64,000 nt of DNA from Pseudorhodobacter ferrugineus DSM 5888. Lineage in GTDB: Bacteria; Pseudomonadota; Alphaproteobacteria; Rhodobacterales; Rhodobacteraceae. Location of the stretch: NCBI RefSeq assembly GCF_000420745.1, contig NZ_ATVN01000001.1, positions 62,001 to 126,000 on the forward strand. The letters run 5' to 3'. Under the pieces are notes generated by a model. That model was not told the origin of the DNA and ran no database searches. It saw only the letters and a program-made list of their open reading frames with translations. Below, in pieces: positions 27,547 to 36,817 of the stretch (position 1 is its first letter; every line of letters begins with the position of its first letter). Both the position numbers and the translations under genes were made by a program.

Positions 27547-28533
27547 ATGAGCAAACTGGTCACAATCTATGGCGGTTCGGGGTTTGTCGGGCGATATATC
27601 GCGCGGCGGATGGCGCAGGCGGGATGGCGTGTGCGCGTGGCAGTCCGGCGCCCCAATGAGGCGTTGTTTGTCAAAACTTATGGCGCTGTTGGCCAAGTCG
27701 AGCCTGTTTTGTGCAATATTCGCGATGATGCGTCGGTGCGCCGTGCATTGGTTGGGGCGGATGCGGTGGTAAACTGCGTGGGCACCTTTGACAAAGGCGG
27801 CAAGAACAACTTTGAGGCCGTTCAGGCCGAAGGGGCTGGTCGGATTGCGCGTTTGGCAGCTGAAGAAGCGGTTGCACAGCTTGTTCAAATCTCGTCCATC
27901 GGGGCGGATGTTGAGTCTGCAAGCGCCTATTCCCGCACAAAGGCAAAAGGCGAAGCAGCTGTTCTGGCAGCGTTTCCAAGCGCCGTTATTCTGCGGCCAT
28001 CTGTTGTTTTCGGAACGGAAGACGGGTTTTTCAACCGCTTTGCGGGCATGTCGCGGATGGGGCCAATTTTGCCCGTTGTTGGTGCAAGTACCCGTTTTCA
28101 GCCAGTTTTCGTTGATGATGTGGCAAAGGCTGCGGTTATGGGTGCTACGGGTACCGCAGCCCCCGGCGTGTATGAGCTGGGCGGGCCGGATGTGGCGACC
28201 TTCCGTGATTTGATGAAGCAGATGCTGGCCGTTATTCAGCGCAGTAGGTTGGTTGTTAATATCCCGTTTATCTTTGCAAATGTCATGGCGGCGGGCTTTG
28301 ACTTTTTGTCCTTTGCGACAGGCGGTCTTATTTCGAACGGCGTGTTGACGCGCGATCAGGTAAAGAGCCTGCGCAGCGATAACGTGGTGTCTGATGGCGC
28401 AAAAACCTTTGCCGATCTGGGCATTACGCCTGTGACGATGGAGTCGGTTTTGCCCGAATATCTGTGGCGGTACCGCGCATCGGGGCAATATGCTGCGATC
28501 AAAGACAGCGCCAAAAACCTACGTAAAATCTGA
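27547..28533 (+). CDS. NDUFA9-like NAD(P)-binding protein (atypical SDR)
   Basis: A 328-residue extended/atypical short-chain dehydrogenase-fold protein similar to the NDUFA9 (39-kDa) accessory subunit of complex I. The Rossmann motif IYGGSGFVGRYIARRMA is at the N-terminus, and an SxxxK-type region AYSRTKAKGE lies mid-protein. The family binds NADPH. It may support complex I assembly or act alone. The start MSKLVTIYGG was chosen over one 23 codons upstream because GGAGG precedes it and the dinucleotide fold begins there. uppP follows after 19 bases and is probably co-transcribed. Confidence 0.88.
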   Translation: MSKLVTIYGGSGFVGRYIARRMAQAGWRVRVAVRRPNEALFVKTYGAVGQVEPVLCNIRDDASVRRALVGADAVVNCVGTFDKGGKNNFEAVQAEGAGRIARLAAEEAVAQLVQISSIGADVESASAYSRTKAKGEAAVLAAFPSAVILRPSVVFGTEDGFFNRFAGMSRMGPILPVVGASTRFQPVFVDDVAKAAVMGATGTAAPGVYELGGPDVATFRDLMKQMLAVIQRSRLVVNIPFIFANVMAAGFDFLSFATGGLISNGVLTRDQVKSLRSDNVVSDGAKTFADLGITPVTMESVLPEYLWRYRASGQYAAIKDSAKNLRKI

Positions 28534-28552
28534 AACCTAGAAGAGGTCTGCC

Positions 28553-29356
28553 ATGGCGGATACCACGCTTGCAGCCCTGTTTCTGGGGGTCCTTGAAGGG
28601 CTAACCGAGTTCATTCCGGTCTCGTCTACAGGGCATATCCTGTTGGCGGGGCATTTCATTGGTTTTGAAAGTTCGGGCAAGACGTTCGAGGTGGTTATTC
28701 AGCTTGGCGCAGTGTTGGCGGTTTTGTCGGTTTACGCGGCCAAACTTTGGGCCATTTTTCGCGATGCGCCCCATAGTGCCGAGGCGCGACAGACGATTTT
28801 GTCGGTTTTGATCGCGTTTTTGCCTGCTGTGTTTATCGGTGTTATGGCGCATGATTTTATCAAAACGGTGCTGTTTGAAAGCCCGCGTTTGATTGCGGTT
28901 ATGCTTATTCTGGGCGGTATTGTGCTTGTGTTCGTTGACCGTTTGGCACCACCGCCGCGCTATGACGATGCGATGAAACTGCCGCTTGGGATGGCGCTGA
29001 AAATCGGTTTTATTCAATGCCTTGCGATGATTCCGGGTGTGTCGCGGTCGGGGGCTACGATTGTTGGTGCGCTGATGTTGGGGGCGAACAAGCGGGCAGC
29101 GGCCGAGTTTTCGTTCTTTCTGTCGATGCCGACGATGGCGGGGGCATTTGCCTATGACCTGTATAAGAACCGCGATGTGCTGGACGCGGGGGCGGTGAAT
29201 GAAATCGCCATAGGGTTTGTTGCGGCCTTTATTTCTGCCGTTTTGGTTGTGCGTTGGCTGTTGGGATATGTCAGCCGCCACGGCTATGCGCTGTTTGGAT
29301 GGTGGCGAATCATTGTGGGGGTGGTGGCTTTGGCCGCGCTTTCATTGGGGTATTGA
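28553..29356 (+). CDS. uppP: Undecaprenyl-diphosphatase
   Basis: UppP (BacA) dephosphorylates undecaprenyl diphosphate, recycling the lipid carrier for peptidoglycan and polysaccharide synthesis. The 267-residue multi-pass membrane protein has both family motifs: [17 protein letters not shown] near the N-terminus and [10 protein letters not shown] mid-protein, with the catalytic Glu, Ser and Arg in place. It closes a two-gene operon with the NDUFA9-like gene. It fits functionally with mtgA and the glycan locus later in the window. Confidence 0.96.
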   Translation: MADTTLAALFLGVLEGLTEFIPVSSTGHILLAGHFIGFESSGKTFEVVIQLGAVLAVLSVYAAKLWAIFRDAPHSAEARQTILSVLIAFLPAVFIGVMAHDFIKTVLFESPRLIAVMLILGGIVLVFVDRLAPPPRYDDAMKLPLGMALKIGFIQCLAMIPGVSRSGATIVGALMLGANKRAAAEFSFFLSMPTMAGAFAYDLYKNRDVLDAGAVNEIAIGFVAAFISAVLVVRWLLGYVSRHGYALFGWWRIIVGVVALAALSLGY

Positions 29357-29374
29357 TGAATTAGGTAATTAATA

Positions 29375-29466
29375 CTGACCTATTTTTACCAGAAAAAGGC
29401 AGCAACGCTTACCTTCCGTTCAAAATACCGACATTTAGGTCAGCATTGCTACCTTTTATTCAATTT
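29375..29466. promoter_or_regulatory. Repeat-bearing regulatory region before gltD
   Basis: The AT-rich 161-base gap before gltD holds two imperfect copies of a roughly 23-base element beginning CAGCA and ending TTCAA (from 29400 and from 29441, 41 bases apart). It also holds an 8-bp inverted pair ctgaccta (29375-29382) and taggtcag (29436-29443). These are candidate operators for control of glutamate synthase. A good ribosome-binding site agggagg follows. Confidence 0.45.
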
Positions 29467-29517
29467 CCAGTCGCAGTATGAAAGCCTTCTAATCACGACC
29501 GTCAGGGAGGCGCCATT

Positions 29518-30954
29518 ATGGCCAAGGAACGGATGCTCCGCTTTGTGAATGTTGCGCGCGAGATGCCGGAAAAGCGCCCGCCGAACCTACGCGCCCAAGA
29601 TTTCCATGAGATTTACCGCGAGTACGCAGCCGATAAAGCCGCCGAGCAATCGAGCCGGTGCAGCCAGTGTGGCGTGCCGTTTTGCCAGACGCATTGCCCG
29701 CTGCACAACAACATCCCCGACTGGCTGCGCCTGACCGCCGAGGGGCGGTTGCAAGAGGCTTATGAGCTGTCACAAGCCACCAACACCTTCCCCGAGATTT
29801 GTGGCCGGATTTGCCCGCAAGACCGTTTGTGCGAAGGCAATTGCGTGATCGAACAGTCGGGCCACGGCACGGTGACGATTGGGTCGATCGAGAAATACCT
29901 GACCGATACAGCGTGGGAAATGGGTTGGGTCAAGCCGATCAAACCTGCGCGGGAACGGGCGGAAAGCGTGGGGATTATTGGTGCGGGACCGGGGGGCCTT
30001 TCGGCGGCGGATGTGCTGCGGCGCAAAGGCGTGCAGGTCACGGTGTATGACACGTATGACCGCGCGGGCGGGTTGATGACCTATGGCATCCCGAGCTTTA
30101 AGCTGGAAAAAGACGTTGTAATGCAACGCATTGAGCAGTTGGAAGCGGGCGGCGTGCAGTTTGTGTTGAACTGCACAGTGGGCAAGGATTTGACGTTTGA
30201 TGCGATCCGCGGGCAACATGATGCGGTGCTGATTGCGACCGGCGTGTACAAGGCGCGCGATTTGCCGGTGCCGGGTGTGGGCGCAAAAGGGATTGTGCCT
30301 GCGCTGGAATTTTTGACCGCCAGCAACCGCAAAAGTTTTGGCGATGAGGTGCCGGAGTATGACAACGGCACGCTGAACGCGGCGGGCAAGCGGGTTGTGG
30401 TGATTGGTGGTGGCGACACGGCGATGGACTGTGTGCGCACGGCCATTCGCGAAGGGGCGACATCGGTGAAATGCCTGTACCGCCGTGATCGCGCGAACAT
30501 GCCGGGCAGCCAGCGTGAAACCCAGAACGCCGAGGAAGAAGGCGTTGAATTTGTTTGGCTTTCTGCGCCAAAGGGATTCACGGGCGGAACCACAGTTGAC
30601 GGCGTTATGGTGCAAAAGATGCGTCTGGGTGCGCCGGATGCATCGGGTCGCCAGATGCCGGAACTGATTGAAGGGGCCGATTATGTGGAACCTGCCGATC
30701 TGGTGATCATGGCGCTGGGGTTTGAACCCGAGGCGCTGCCTGCGCTGTGGGATCAGCCAGAGCTGGGCGTGACGCGCTGGGGCACGATCAGGGCGGATTT
30801 CAAAACCCATGCGACCAACATGGCCGGTGTCTATGCTGTGGGCGATATTGTGCGCGGTGCGAGCCTTGTGGTTTGGGCCATTCGCGATGGGCGTGAAGCG
30901 GCGGATGCGATGCTGGCGTATATGGCGCAGGGCGCGGCCGTGGCGGCGGAATAG
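29518..30954 (+). CDS. gltD: Glutamate synthase (NADPH) small subunit
   Basis: The beta subunit takes electrons from NADPH through FAD and iron-sulfur clusters to the GltB subunit. The 478-residue protein shows the N-terminal cysteine pattern SRCSQCGVPFCQTHCPLHNN and RICPQDRLCEGNCV, the FAD-binding VGIIGAGPGGLSAADVLRRKG region and the NADPH-binding VVVIGGGDTAMDCVRTA. Two unknown genes lie between it and gltB. The upstream region bears direct repeats that may bind a regulator. Confidence 0.96.
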   Translation: MAKERMLRFVNVAREMPEKRPPNLRAQDFHEIYREYAADKAAEQSSRCSQCGVPFCQTHCPLHNNIPDWLRLTAEGRLQEAYELSQATNTFPEICGRICPQDRLCEGNCVIEQSGHGTVTIGSIEKYLTDTAWEMGWVKPIKPARERAESVGIIGAGPGGLSAADVLRRKGVQVTVYDTYDRAGGLMTYGIPSFKLEKDVVMQRIEQLEAGGVQFVLNCTVGKDLTFDAIRGQHDAVLIATGVYKARDLPVPGVGAKGIVPALEFLTASNRKSFGDEVPEYDNGTLNAAGKRVVVIGGGDTAMDCVRTAIREGATSVKCLYRRDRANMPGSQRETQNAEEEGVEFVWLSAPKGFTGGTTVDGVMVQKMRLGAPDASGRQMPELIEGADYVEPADLVIMALGFEPEALPALWDQPELGVTRWGTIRADFKTHATNMAGVYAVGDIVRGASLVVWAIRDGREAADAMLAYMAQGAAVAAE

Positions 30955-30964
30955 GCAAAAACGG

Positions 30965-30997
30965 GTGTATGCAACGCGTATGCCATGCGTATGCCAT
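30965..30997 (+). repeat. Three tandem 11-bp repeats
   Basis: Consecutive 11-base units begin at 30965 (gtgtatgcaac), 30976 (gcgtatgccat) and 30987 (gcgtatgccat). The last two are identical and the first differs at four positions. Phasing close to one helical turn would put a bound protein on one DNA face. They lie just past gltD and before a secreted unknown protein. A 6-bp hairpin (31033-31051) follows. Confidence 0.6.
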
Positions 30998-31070
30998 TTG
31001 TACAGACGTTTGCGGTGACGAAATTTTTGCATGGGTCAGCGGTGTTGACCCGATCCGAGAGGGACGCAGT

Positions 31071-31775
31071 GTGAGGAAACTATTCATCTTTTCCCTGATC
31101 GCCTTGGGTGCGGGGCCGTTTGTGCCGCCTGCGGCTGCGGGGGCGTTTACGCCGCCTGCTGGGTGTACGGGTTGGTTGACCGTGCAGTCGCGCGCCTGCC
31201 GCGTTTCGAACTATTACACCTGCACCCAAGATGCGGCGGGTGACCAGTGGCGCACCGATTTTGACCAAGAGGGTTTGTTTTTTGCCAGCCGCACCAATGC
31301 CGAGGCGCAATGGGTGGAAAGCATCGAGATGAACCCGATGGTGCGGCAAACGCTGGACGACGGTGCCGAAGATCCGGCGTCGTTTACCGAGTTGTTGGGC
31401 GGTTTGGACACGTTTGCGTTTAACCTGTCGCGCGATAATGGCGAGTCGAGCAGTGTGCGCGGCTTTGACCGTTTGACCGGAAAAACCGTGGTGATTGACG
31501 GTATAACCCTGTCGCAGACCGAATTTGAATTTACCGAGGACAAATCGGACGGGACCACCAGCAAGCAGCGTGGCAATGAATTTGTGAACCCCGATTGGCG
31601 GCTGTTCTTTGCCGGACCTACGGAATGGGATGGTGGTAGCGGGTTTGTGCCGATGGATGGCAGCCCGTTGCAGTTTATCTTTCCGGGTGAGGCGGGGTTT
31701 TTCAGCACCGAGCCCCTGTTTGAATGTGATGCGGTGTTGAGCGGCTATGCGACCGAGGCCGCTTATGGAAAATGA
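31071..31775 (+). CDS. Secreted protein of unknown function between gltD and gltB
   Basis: I do not recognise this family. The 234-residue protein starts with a signal peptide (RKLFIFSLIALGAGPFVPPAAA) that suggests export to the periplasm. The mature part is acidic, with cysteine-containing segments near its start (GCTGWLTV, SRACRVSNYYTC) that could form disulfides, and a C-terminal LFECDAVL. The GTG start is supported by GAGAGGGA six bases before it and by the signal peptide. A longer frame upstream lacks such support. It overlaps the next gene by 11 bases. Its location inside the glt locus suggests co-expression with glutamate synthase, though secretion argues against a direct role. Confidence 0.65.
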   Translation: MRKLFIFSLIALGAGPFVPPAAAGAFTPPAGCTGWLTVQSRACRVSNYYTCTQDAAGDQWRTDFDQEGLFFASRTNAEAQWVESIEMNPMVRQTLDDGAEDPASFTELLGGLDTFAFNLSRDNGESSSVRGFDRLTGKTVVIDGITLSQTEFEFTEDKSDGTTSKQRGNEFVNPDWRLFFAGPTEWDGGSGFVPMDGSPLQFIFPGEAGFFSTEPLFECDAVLSGYATEAAYGK

Positions 31776-32139
31776 GCTGGAACTGGGTGAGTTCTATACT
31801 TGCCTGAGCGATGAGTTTGACCCGGTGATTGTCTGGATTGGCCGCTTGGATTTGCCCGAGGATTTGGACGGCGCGGCCGAGCCTGTGATGAGTGTGATGA
31901 TAAAGGCGGCTGATGATGATGCGCCGCTGATTTCGCACGCGCCGTTTTGGGCCAGCAACGTGATGGATGCCGAGTTCCAAGAGGCCGACCCGTTCTATGT
32001 GGACCACGAGCTGTTCGACGAGACCTACAACATTTGGCGCGATGCGTTTGACCGCGCCGAGGCCTATCCGTGGACGATGACCCCGAACGAGGTTTACGCC
32101 CGCATGATGGCAGATTTAACCGGAGACGTCGTGGAATGA
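31765..32139 (+). CDS. Small acidic protein of unknown function between gltD and gltB
   Basis: A 124-residue, strongly acidic protein (many Asp and Glu, pI expected to be low) with no recognisable domain. Tryptophans and aromatic residues are spaced through the middle (VIVWIGRLDLPEDL, APFWASNVMDAEF, YNIWRDAFDRAEAYPW). It has no signal peptide and is probably cytosolic. The start MENELELGEF lies 11 bases inside the previous gene. gltB begins 43 bases downstream, so it is likely part of one operon. Confidence 0.6.
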   Translation: MENELELGEFYTCLSDEFDPVIVWIGRLDLPEDLDGAAEPVMSVMIKAADDDAPLISHAPFWASNVMDAEFQEADPFYVDHELFDETYNIWRDAFDRAEAYPWTMTPNEVYARMMADLTGDVVE

Positions 32140-32182
32140 CCGCGCGCCCCGCTTTCCCTTTCGATACTTTAGGAGTGACCCA

Positions 32183-35100
32183 ATGACCAACACACCCGTT
32201 TTTGACGCCGCTTGGGTCGCCAATGAAGAGGCCAAGCGCGCCTATATGGACCAGCACAGCCTGTATAAGGCCGAGGATGAGCATGCATCCTGTGGCGTGG
32301 GTTTGGTCGTTTCGATTTCGGGCAAGCCGAGCCGCAAGGTGGTTGAACATGGGATCAACGCGCTGAAGGCCATTTGGCACCGTGGGGCGGTAGATGCCGA
32401 TGGCAAAACCGGAGATGGCGCAGGCATTCATGTGCAGATTCCGGTCAAGTTTTTCTATGACCAAGTGCGCCGCACGGGCCATGAGCCGGATTTGAACAAG
32501 CTGATCGCGGTGGGGCAGGTGTTTTTGCCACGCACCGATTTTGGCGCGCAGGAACGCTGCCGGACCATCGTGGAAACCGAAGTGCTGCGGATGGGCCATT
32601 ATATTTACGGTTGGCGGCATGTGCCTGTGGACACGACCGTGCTGGGCGAAAAGGCCAATGCGACGCGCCCCGAGATTGAGCAAATCCTGATCCGTTGTGA
32701 CAAGGATATTGATCAGGAACAGTTTGAGCGCGAGCTGTATATCATACGCCGCCGGATCGAAAAAGCGGCAGCGGCGGCGCAGATTGCGGGGCTGTATTTG
32801 TGCAGCCTGTCGTGCCGGTCGATCATTTACAAAGGCATGATGTTGGCCGAACAGGTGGCGGTTTTCTATCCCGACCTGATGGATGAACGGTTTGAGAGTG
32901 CGTTCGCGATTTATCACCAGCGCTATTCGACCAACACATTCCCGCAGTGGTGGTTGGCGCAGCCGTTCCGCATGTTGGCCCATAATGGTGAGATCAACAC
33001 CTTGAAAGGCAACGTTAACTGGATGCGCAGCCATGAGATTCGCATGGCGTCAAACAATTTTGGCGACATGGCCGAGGATATCAAACCGATCATTCCGGCA
33101 GGGGCGTCTGATTCTGGTGCGCTGGATGCGGTGTTTGAAATGATGGTGCGGTCGGGGCGCACGGCGCCGATGACCAAGACCATGCTGGTGCCCGAAGCGT
33201 GGAGCAAGACCACGACAGATATGCCAAAACCTTGGGCCGATATGTACGCCTATTGCAACGCGGTGATGGAGCCGTGGGACGGGCCTGCCGCGCTGGCCAT
33301 GACCGATGGGCGCTGGGTTTGCGGCGGGCTGGACCGCAACGGTCTGCGCCCGATGCGCTATGTGGTGACGGGCGACGGGTTGCTGATTGCGGGGTCCGAG
33401 GCTGGCATGGTGCCGGTGGACGAAACCACAATCCGCGAAAAGGGCGCGCTGGGGCCGGGGCAGATGATTGCGGTCGATATGGCCGAGGGCAAGCTGTACC
33501 ATGACGGACCGCTGAAGGATAAGCTGGCCGCTGCCCAGCCGTTTGGTGACTGGATCGAAAAGGTGGTGGAGCTGGACGACTTTCTGACCAATCTGCCGGA
33601 AGTCGCGGGATATACTGGGGCCGAGCTGCGCAAACGCCAGATCGCAGCGGGCTATTCGCTGGAAGAATTGGAGCAGGTGCTGGCGCCAATGGCCGAGGAT
33701 GGCAAGGAAATGATCGCGTCGATGGGCGACGATACGCCTGCCGCTGTTCTGTCGAGCATCTATCGCCCGCTGTCGCATTTTTTCCGCCAGAACTTTAGTC
33801 AGGTGACGAACCCGCCGATTGACAGCTTGCGCGAAAGCCGGGTGATGAGCCTGAAAACGCGCTTTGGGAACCTGAAAAACGTGCTGGACGAAGACAGCAG
33901 CCAGACCGAGATTTTGCTGCTGGAAAGCCCGTTCGTGGCCAACGCCGAATTTGACGCGATGATGGGACATTTTGGCGAAACGGTTTCGGTGATTGATTGT
34001 ACATTCGTGCGCGATGCCGAACCCGACGCGCTGCGCAAAGGGTTGGAACGTATCCGCGCCGAGGCAGAAGATGCGGTGCGGTCGGGGGCGGGGCATCTGG
34101 TACTGACCGATGAGCACCAAGGGCCTGACCGTGTGGCGATGCCGATGATTTTGGCGACGAGTGCGGTGCACAGCTGGTTGACCCGCAAGGGGCTGCGGAC
34201 GTTTTGTTCGGTGAACCTGCGGTCGGCGGAATGTATTGACCCGCATTATTTCGCCGTGCTGATTGGCTGTGGTGCGACCACGGTGAACGCCTATCTGGCG
34301 CTGGACAGCCTTGCCGACCGCATTGACCGCGGCCTGCTGGACGGCAGTTTGACCGATGCCGCCCGCCGTTACCGCGATGCGATTGACGCGGGGCTGCTGA
34401 AAATCATGTCAAAGATGGGGATTTCGGTGCTGTCATCCTATCGTGGCGGGCTGAACTTTGAGGCGGTGGGGTTAAGCCGCGCGATGGTGGCGGAATATTT
34501 CCCAGGGATGCAAAGCCGGATTTCGGGGATTGGCGTATCGGGCATTCAGCACAAGCTGGAGCAGGTGCACGCAAAAGGCTGGCTGGGCGGGGCGGATGTG
34601 TTGCCGATTGGCGGCATTTATAAAGCGCGCCGGTCGGGGGAAAAGCACGCTTGGGAAGCGCAGACAATGCACATGCTGCAATCGGCCTGTGACCGTGCCA
34701 GCTATGATCTGTGGAAGCAGTATTCGGCAGCGATGCGGGCGAACCCGCCGATCCATTTGCGCGATTTGCTGGATATCAAATCGCTTGGCAAACCCGTGCC
34801 GATTGAGGAAGTGGAAAGCATCACATCCATCCGCAAGCGGTTTGTGACACCCGGCATGTCGCTGGGCGCACTGTCGCCCGAGGCGCATAAAACGCTGAAC
34901 GTCGCGATGAACCGGATCGGTGCCAAGTCGGACAGTGGTGAGGGCGGTGAAGACCCCGCGCATTTCCTGCCCGAAGCGAATGGCGATAACCCGTCTGCGA
35001 AAATCAAGCAGGTGGCCTCGGGGCGCTTTGGCGTGACCGCCGAGTATCTGAACGCCTGTGAAGAGTTGGAGATTAAGGTCGCGCAGGGTGCCAAGCCGGG

Positions 35101-36730
35101 TGAAGGCGGGCAGTTGCCGGGGATGAAGGTTACGGCGCTGATTGCGCGGTTGCGCCATTCGACGCCGGGTGTGACGCTGATTTCGCCGCCGCCGCACCAT
35201 GATATCTATTCGATCGAGGATTTGGCGCAGCTGATCTATGACCTGAAGCAGATCAATCCGCGCGCCAAGGTGACGGTCAAGCTGGTGGCATCATCGGGCG
35301 TTGGCACGATTGCGGCGGGGGTGGCAAAGGCCAAGGCCGATGTGATTTTGATTTCCGGCCATAATGGTGGCACGGGGGCATCGCCTGCGACGTCGATCAA
35401 ATACGCGGGCCTTCCGTGGGAAATGGGCCTGACCGAGGCGCATCAGGTGTTGTCGATGAACAACCTGCGCGAACGGGTGACCTTGCGCACCGATGGTGGC
35501 TTGCGCACGGGGCGTGATATTGTGATGGCGGCAATGCTGGGGGCCGAGGAATACGGGATTGGCACGGCCGCGCTGATCGCGATGGGCTGCATTATGGTGC
35601 GTCAGTGCCAAAGCAACACTTGCCCAGTGGGCGTGTGTACCCAAAACGACGAGCTGCGCAAAAAGTTCACGGGCAATGCGGATAAGGTGGTCAACCTGAT
35701 CACATTCTATGCGCAAGAAGTGCGTGAAATTTTGGCTGAAATTGGTGCGCGGTCGCTGGATGAGGTGATCGGTCGGGCGGATTTGCTGTCTCAGGTGAGC
35801 CGCGGGTCGGCGCATCTGGATGATCTGGATTTGAACCCGCTGTTGATCACCGTCGATGGCGCAAACCGGATCACCTATGATCGGTCCAAGCCGCGCAATG
35901 CGGTGCCGGATACGCTGGACGCCGAGATTGTGAAAGACGGTGCGCGGTTCTTTGAGGATGGCGAAAAGATGCAGCTGTCTTATGCCGTGCGCAACACGCA
36001 CCGCACGATTGGGACGCGGGCGTCCAGCCATGTCGTGAAGCGGTTTGGGATGCGAAATGCGTTGCAAGAGGACCATTTGACGGTGAAGCTGTCGGGGTCT
36101 TGTGGGCAATCTTTGGGTGCCTTTGCTGTGCGGGGGATCAAGCTGGAAGTGTTCGGCGATGCCAATGACTATGTTGGCAAGGGCCTGTCGGGGGCAACAA
36201 TTGTGGTGCGGCCGCAAATGGCCAGCCCGCTAGAGGCATCTAAAAATACCATCATCGGCAATACCGTTTTGTACGGGGCCACGGCGGGCAATCTGTTTGC
36301 GTCGGGTCGTGCGGGGGAACGCTTTGCGGTGCGCAATTCGGGCGCATCGGTGGTGATTGAAGGCTGCGGCACCAATGGTTGCGAATATATGACCGGCGGT
36401 GTGGCGGTTATCCTTGGGTCTATCGGTGCCAACTTTGGCGCGGGGATGACGGGGGGCATGGCCTATTTGTACGATCCAGACGGGGTTGCCGAAGAGTTCA
36501 TGAACCTTGAAAGCCTTGTGACTTGTGCCGTCAGCCATCCGCATTGGGAGGCGCAGGTGAAAGGGTTGATCCAGCGCCATGCCGATGAGACGGGAAGTCT
36601 GAAGGCGCGGGCCATTCTGAACGATTGGGCGAATGAGCGGGCGAATTTCCTGCAAGCCTGCCCCAAGGAAATGCTGGTGCATTTGCCGCACCCGCTGAGC
36701 GATGAGCGTGAGGCGGTGCCAGCCGAGTGA
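32183..36730 (+). CDS. gltB: Glutamate synthase (NADPH) large subunit
   Basis: GltB converts glutamine and 2-oxoglutarate to two glutamates, channelling ammonia internally. The 1515-residue protein has the class II amidotransferase domain, whose catalytic cysteine is Cys37 in DEHASCGVGLV after a short propeptide. It continues through a central domain and the FMN-binding synthase domain with SGHNGGTGASPATSIKYAG, the 3Fe-4S cysteines in MGCIMVRQCQSNTCPVGVC, and the C-terminal beta-helix domain with GXGXG-type repeats (GCGTNGCEYMTGGVAVILG). It is the full-length bacterial form. A strong intrinsic terminator follows. Confidence 0.97.
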   Translation: MTNTPVFDAAWVANEEAKRAYMDQHSLYKAEDEHASCGVGLVVSISGKPSRKVVEHGINALKAIWHRGAVDADGKTGDGAGIHVQIPVKFFYDQVRRTGHEPDLNKLIAVGQVFLPRTDFGAQERCRTIVETEVLRMGHYIYGWRHVPVDTTVLGEKANATRPEIEQILIRCDKDIDQEQFERELYIIRRRIEKAAAAAQIAGLYLCSLSCRSIIYKGMMLAEQVAVFYPDLMDERFESAFAIYHQRYSTNTFPQWWLAQPFRMLAHNGEINTLKGNVNWMRSHEIRMASNNFGDMAEDIKPIIPAGASDSGALDAVFEMMVRSGRTAPMTKTMLVPEAWSKTTTDMPKPWADMYAYCNAVMEPWDGPAALAMTDGRWVCGGLDRNGLRPMRYVVTGDGLLIAGSEAGMVPVDETTIREKGALGPGQMIAVDMAEGKLYHDGPLKDKLAAAQPFGDWIEKVVELDDFLTNLPEVAGYTGAELRKRQIAAGYSLEELEQVLAPMAEDGKEMIASMGDDTPAAVLSSIYRPLSHFFRQNFSQVTNPPIDSLRESRVMSLKTRFGNLKNVLDEDSSQTEILLLESPFVANAEFDAMMGHFGETVSVIDCTFVRDAEPDALRKGLERIRAEAEDAVRSGAGHLVLTDEHQGPDRVAMPMILATSAVHSWLTRKGLRTFCSVNLRSAECIDPHYFAVLIGCGATTVNAYLALDSLADRIDRGLLDGSLTDAARRYRDAIDAGLLKIMSKMGISVLSSYRGGLNFEAVGLSRAMVAEYFPGMQSRISGIGVSGIQHKLEQVHAKGWLGGADVLPIGGIYKARRSGEKHAWEAQTMHMLQSACDRASYDLWKQYSAAMRANPPIHLRDLLDIKSLGKPVPIEEVESITSIRKRFVTPGMSLGALSPEAHKTLNVAMNRIGAKSDSGEGGEDPAHFLPEANGDNPSAKIKQVASGRFGVTAEYLNACEELEIKVAQGAKPGEGGQLPGMKVTALIARLRHSTPGVTLISPPPHHDIYSIEDLAQLIYDLKQINPRAKVTVKLVASSGVGTIAAGVAKAKADVILISGHNGGTGASPATSIKYAGLPWEMGLTEAHQVLSMNNLRERVTLRTDGGLRTGRDIVMAAMLGAEEYGIGTAALIAMGCIMVRQCQSNTCPVGVCTQNDELRKKFTGNADKVVNLITFYAQEVREILAEIGARSLDEVIGRADLLSQVSRGSAHLDDLDLNPLLITVDGANRITYDRSKPRNAVPDTLDAEIVKDGARFFEDGEKMQLSYAVRNTHRTIGTRASSHVVKRFGMRNALQEDHLTVKLSGSCGQSLGAFAVRGIKLEVFGDANDYVGKGLSGATIVVRPQMASPLEASKNTIIGNTVLYGATAGNLFASGRAGERFAVRNSGASVVIEGCGTNGCEYMTGGVAVILGSIGANFGAGMTGGMAYLYDPDGVAEEFMNLESLVTCAVSHPHWEAQVKGLIQRHADETGSLKARAILNDWANERANFLQACPKEMLVHLPHPLSDEREAVPAE

Positions 36731-36738
36731 CAGATATT

Positions 36739-36768
36739 GGCCCAGCGGCGGTGCTGCTGGGCCTTTTT
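36739..36768 (+). terminator. Intrinsic terminator of gltB
   Basis: An 8-bp GC-rich stem, ggcccagc/gctgggcc, with a 9-base loop is followed by five T residues. It begins eight bases past the gltB stop and closes the glt operon. Confidence 0.85.
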
Positions 36769-36817
36769 CGCCCCGATCGGTGCTTGATCGCGCGCGGGCT
36801 TCGTGGCTTAACAGGGC

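Noticed and set aside
30961-30997. CRISPR array
   Set aside because: Repeats are 11 bp and directly adjacent without spacers, and no cas gene is present.
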